Shown one piece after another: positions 20,766 to 21,913 of a stretch of 21,913 nt of DNA (positions are counted from its first letter, which is position 1; each line of letters begins with the position of its first letter). The position numbers were made by a program, and so were the translations under genes. The stretch comes from Alphaproteobacteria bacterium (GTDB lineage Bacteria; Pseudomonadota; Alphaproteobacteria; Acetobacterales; Acetobacteraceae). The stretch spans positions 1-21,913 of the forward strand of contig JAMFRY010000281.1 of the NCBI GenBank assembly GCA_026225015.1. Direction: 5' to 3'. The notes below the pieces were generated by a model. It was given only the letters and a program-made list of their open reading frames with translations. It was not told the DNA's origin and did not search any database.

Positions 20766-20824
20766 TAAGCACGTTTGGTTCAGGCGGTTTGAATCATCTG
20801 CTAGCAGGTTAAAGGTCGTAGCTT

Positions 20825-21598
20825 ATGAAAACTGATTTTTTTACACCCCTCCTGGCGCAGTATCACTGGCAGTTATCGCTTTATGCCGGCATCGGGATCA
20901 TCGTGGCCACGATCCTCGGCAAGCAACTCGCTTTGCTGGTTCCGGCGTTCCGAGAGGCGGGAAAGCTCAACAGCGAGACGTTCAAGAAAAAGATGGAGCG
21001 GCCCGGCTACGCCGCCACCCAGAAATGGAACCGCAAATGGAGTGTTCTCTATCTGGTGGTGATCTTCGGCATGGTCCTGCCATTCTGCCTGACCACGCGG
21101 GCGCAACCCTGGTGGAAGATGCTGCTCGATATCGGCGTCATCCTGATGTTCTACGATTTTTTCTATTACTTCACCCACCGCTTCCTCTTCCACGATAACG
21201 GCTTCCTGGGCGGTCCATTGCTGCATATCCACGCTGTCCATCATCGCCAGCACAATCCCTGCCGCTGGGATGCGAGCTATATCCATCCGGTGGAGGTGGC
21301 GATCGGGCTGGGGCTCTACGCCGCGAGCATCGCCGTGTTGTCGCTGTTGATGGGCCAATTCAGTGTTGTAACCATCGTCGTCACATGGTTAGCCTTTACC
21401 GAGATCAACCTGCATAACCACGATTTGTGGACCACCGATCGCTTTCCGTTCAGATATCTCAACACCATGTCGCAGATGCACCATAACCACCATGTGACGT
21501 TTACCGGCGGCAATTACGCAACCATCTCGCTGCTCTACGACTGGATGTTCGGCACACTCGACTATAACCAGGAGCGCCAGACAAGCGCAAAAGGGTAG
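20825..21598 (+). CDS. Fatty acid hydroxylase/sterol desaturase-family membrane protein
   Basis: Member of the di-iron membrane oxygenases that hydroxylate or desaturate lipids. The 257 residues contain four or more hydrophobic segments (about 16-40, 73-90, 98-117, 160-192) and the histidine clusters that bind iron: His118-Arg-Phe-Leu-Phe-His123, HAVHH at 136-140 with His143, His197/His199, and MHHNHH at 218-223. The substrate cannot be told; bacterial members act on fatty acids, carotenoids, hopanoid-like lipids or sterols. The gene stands alone between a terminator and a hairpin, with its own probable promoter. AAAGG at about 20811-20815 precedes the ATG at 20825. Confidence 0.92.
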   Translation: MKTDFFTPLLAQYHWQLSLYAGIGIIVATILGKQLALLVPAFREAGKLNSETFKKKMERPGYAATQKWNRKWSVLYLVVIFGMVLPFCLTTRAQPWWKMLLDIGVILMFYDFFYYFTHRFLFHDNGFLGGPLLHIHAVHHRQHNPCRWDASYIHPVEVAIGLGLYAASIAVLSLLMGQFSVVTIVVTWLAFTEINLHNHDLWTTDRFPFRYLNTMSQMHHNHHVTFTGGNYATISLLYDWMFGTLDYNQERQTSAKG

Positions 21599-21602
21599 CT
21601 GT

Positions 21603-21657
21603 GCACGAAGCTGCCGGGCGGAAGGGCAGCTCAATCCGCTGGCGCGGCAGCTTGTGC
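21603..21657. terminator. Hairpin between convergent genes
   Basis: GCACGAAGCTGCCG (21603-21616) and CGGCAGCTTGTGC (21645-21657) pair with a single bulged base around a 28-nt loop in the gap between the hydroxylase-family gene and the convergent right-edge gene. No T-run follows, so it may be a Rho-type or bidirectional barrier, or a decayed palindromic repeat. Confidence 0.5.
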
Positions 21658-21666
21658 CGCCTCGCG

Positions 21667-21913
21667 TTACGGAACGGCGGCGGCCACGCTTAACGGTTTG
21701 GAGGCGCCGGTGCCCGTCACGGCAACGGGTTTCGCTACATTTTCGGCCACTCCTGCAGCAGGGCCATGTTTCAGGCGGCTAGGTTCCGCCAGATGCTCGG
21801 AAGCCTTGCGCGCCCGCAGCCGGACGCGATGGGTCGATTGCACCACCGCGACATGCACCTCGTTCCGTACCGACGCCACCACGGGCCCCGCCGCTACCAC
21901 CACGCCGACCGGC
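21667..21913 (-). CDS. Unknown protein, C-terminal part, runs off the right edge
   Basis: An open frame enters from the right edge without a start being required inside the window and ends with TAA at 21667-21669. The visible 81 residues or so are rich in Ala and Val (VVVAAGPVVASVRNEVHVAVVQSTHRVRLRARK, then GPAAGVAENVAKPVAVTGTGASKPLSVAAAVP) with no cysteine and no motif I recognise. The alternating hydrophobic pattern and Ala/Pro-rich tail would suit an exported or cell-envelope protein, but this is guesswork. A GTG at 21903 could be a start, but nothing supports it over a start outside the window. Confidence 0.4.
   Translation of the reverse strand, partial: PVGVVVAAGPVVASVRNEVHVAVVQSTHRVRLRARKASEHLAEPSRLKHGPAAGVAENVAKPVAVTGTGASKPLSVAAAVP

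Overview
The window is GC-rich chromosomal DNA of an alphaproteobacterium. The closest fit is Rhodospirillales/Acetobacteraceae. The evidence is a flagellar set transcribed from a near-perfect sigma-54 promoter, an NDUFA12-type complex I protein next to an MlaD and a DUF2155 protein, a zinc-free L31 of alphaproteobacterial type, and an OmpA-like porin. The placement is an inference from gene content; no rRNA or other taxonomic marker is present. No tRNA, insertion sequence, integrase or CRISPR array was found, and the genes look like ordinary chromosomal genes.

Layout. (1) 1-3960, flagellar block: the 5' end of fliL on the minus strand and, divergently, flgF-flgG-flgA-flgH on the plus strand (rod, P-ring chaperone, L-ring). 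The 334-bp gap between them holds a sigma-54 -24/-12 element for flgF and a three-copy 15-bp tandem repeat just before fliL. (2) 4026-8567, minus strand: gcvT-gcvH-gcvP behind a two-aptamer glycine riboswitch, a complete T/H/P operon (L protein elsewhere). (3) 8652-9744, minus: lrgB and lrgA, a CidA/LrgA-CidB/LrgB membrane pair. (4) 9876-10103, plus: rpmE (L31) with a hairpin leader. (5) 10207-11196, minus: an orphan TAXI-type TRAP solute-binding protein. (6) 11253-15297, minus: a membrane-bound nucleotide-sugar 4,6-dehydratase, a DegT-type aminotransferase and a proline iminopeptidase, closely spaced. The first two together make a UDP-4-amino-sugar, as in bacillosamine-type pathways. (7) 15433-17450, minus: a cysteine-poor, shortened relative of the B12-dependent class II ribonucleotide reductase, overlapping a RidA-family gene by ATGA. 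(8) 17588-19323, plus: NDUFA12-like, MlaD, DUF2155. (9) 19550-20653: OmpA-like protein ending in a textbook terminator. (10) 20825-21598: fatty-acid-hydroxylase/sterol-desaturase family membrane protein. (11) The C-terminal part of an unknown Ala/Val-rich protein runs off the right edge on the minus strand.

Two inverted pairs of GTAG-headed palindromes (REPIN-like) sit exactly between convergent genes, at flgH/gcvP and rpmE/TAXI.

The most unusual item is the pair in (7). The first protein keeps the recognisable C-terminal region of NrdJ and traces of the RNR core, but has a single cysteine at a non-catalytic position. It therefore looks like an RNR-derived pseudoenzyme, translationally coupled to a RidA protein. 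A dyad in its divergent promoter region weakly resembles an NrdR box.
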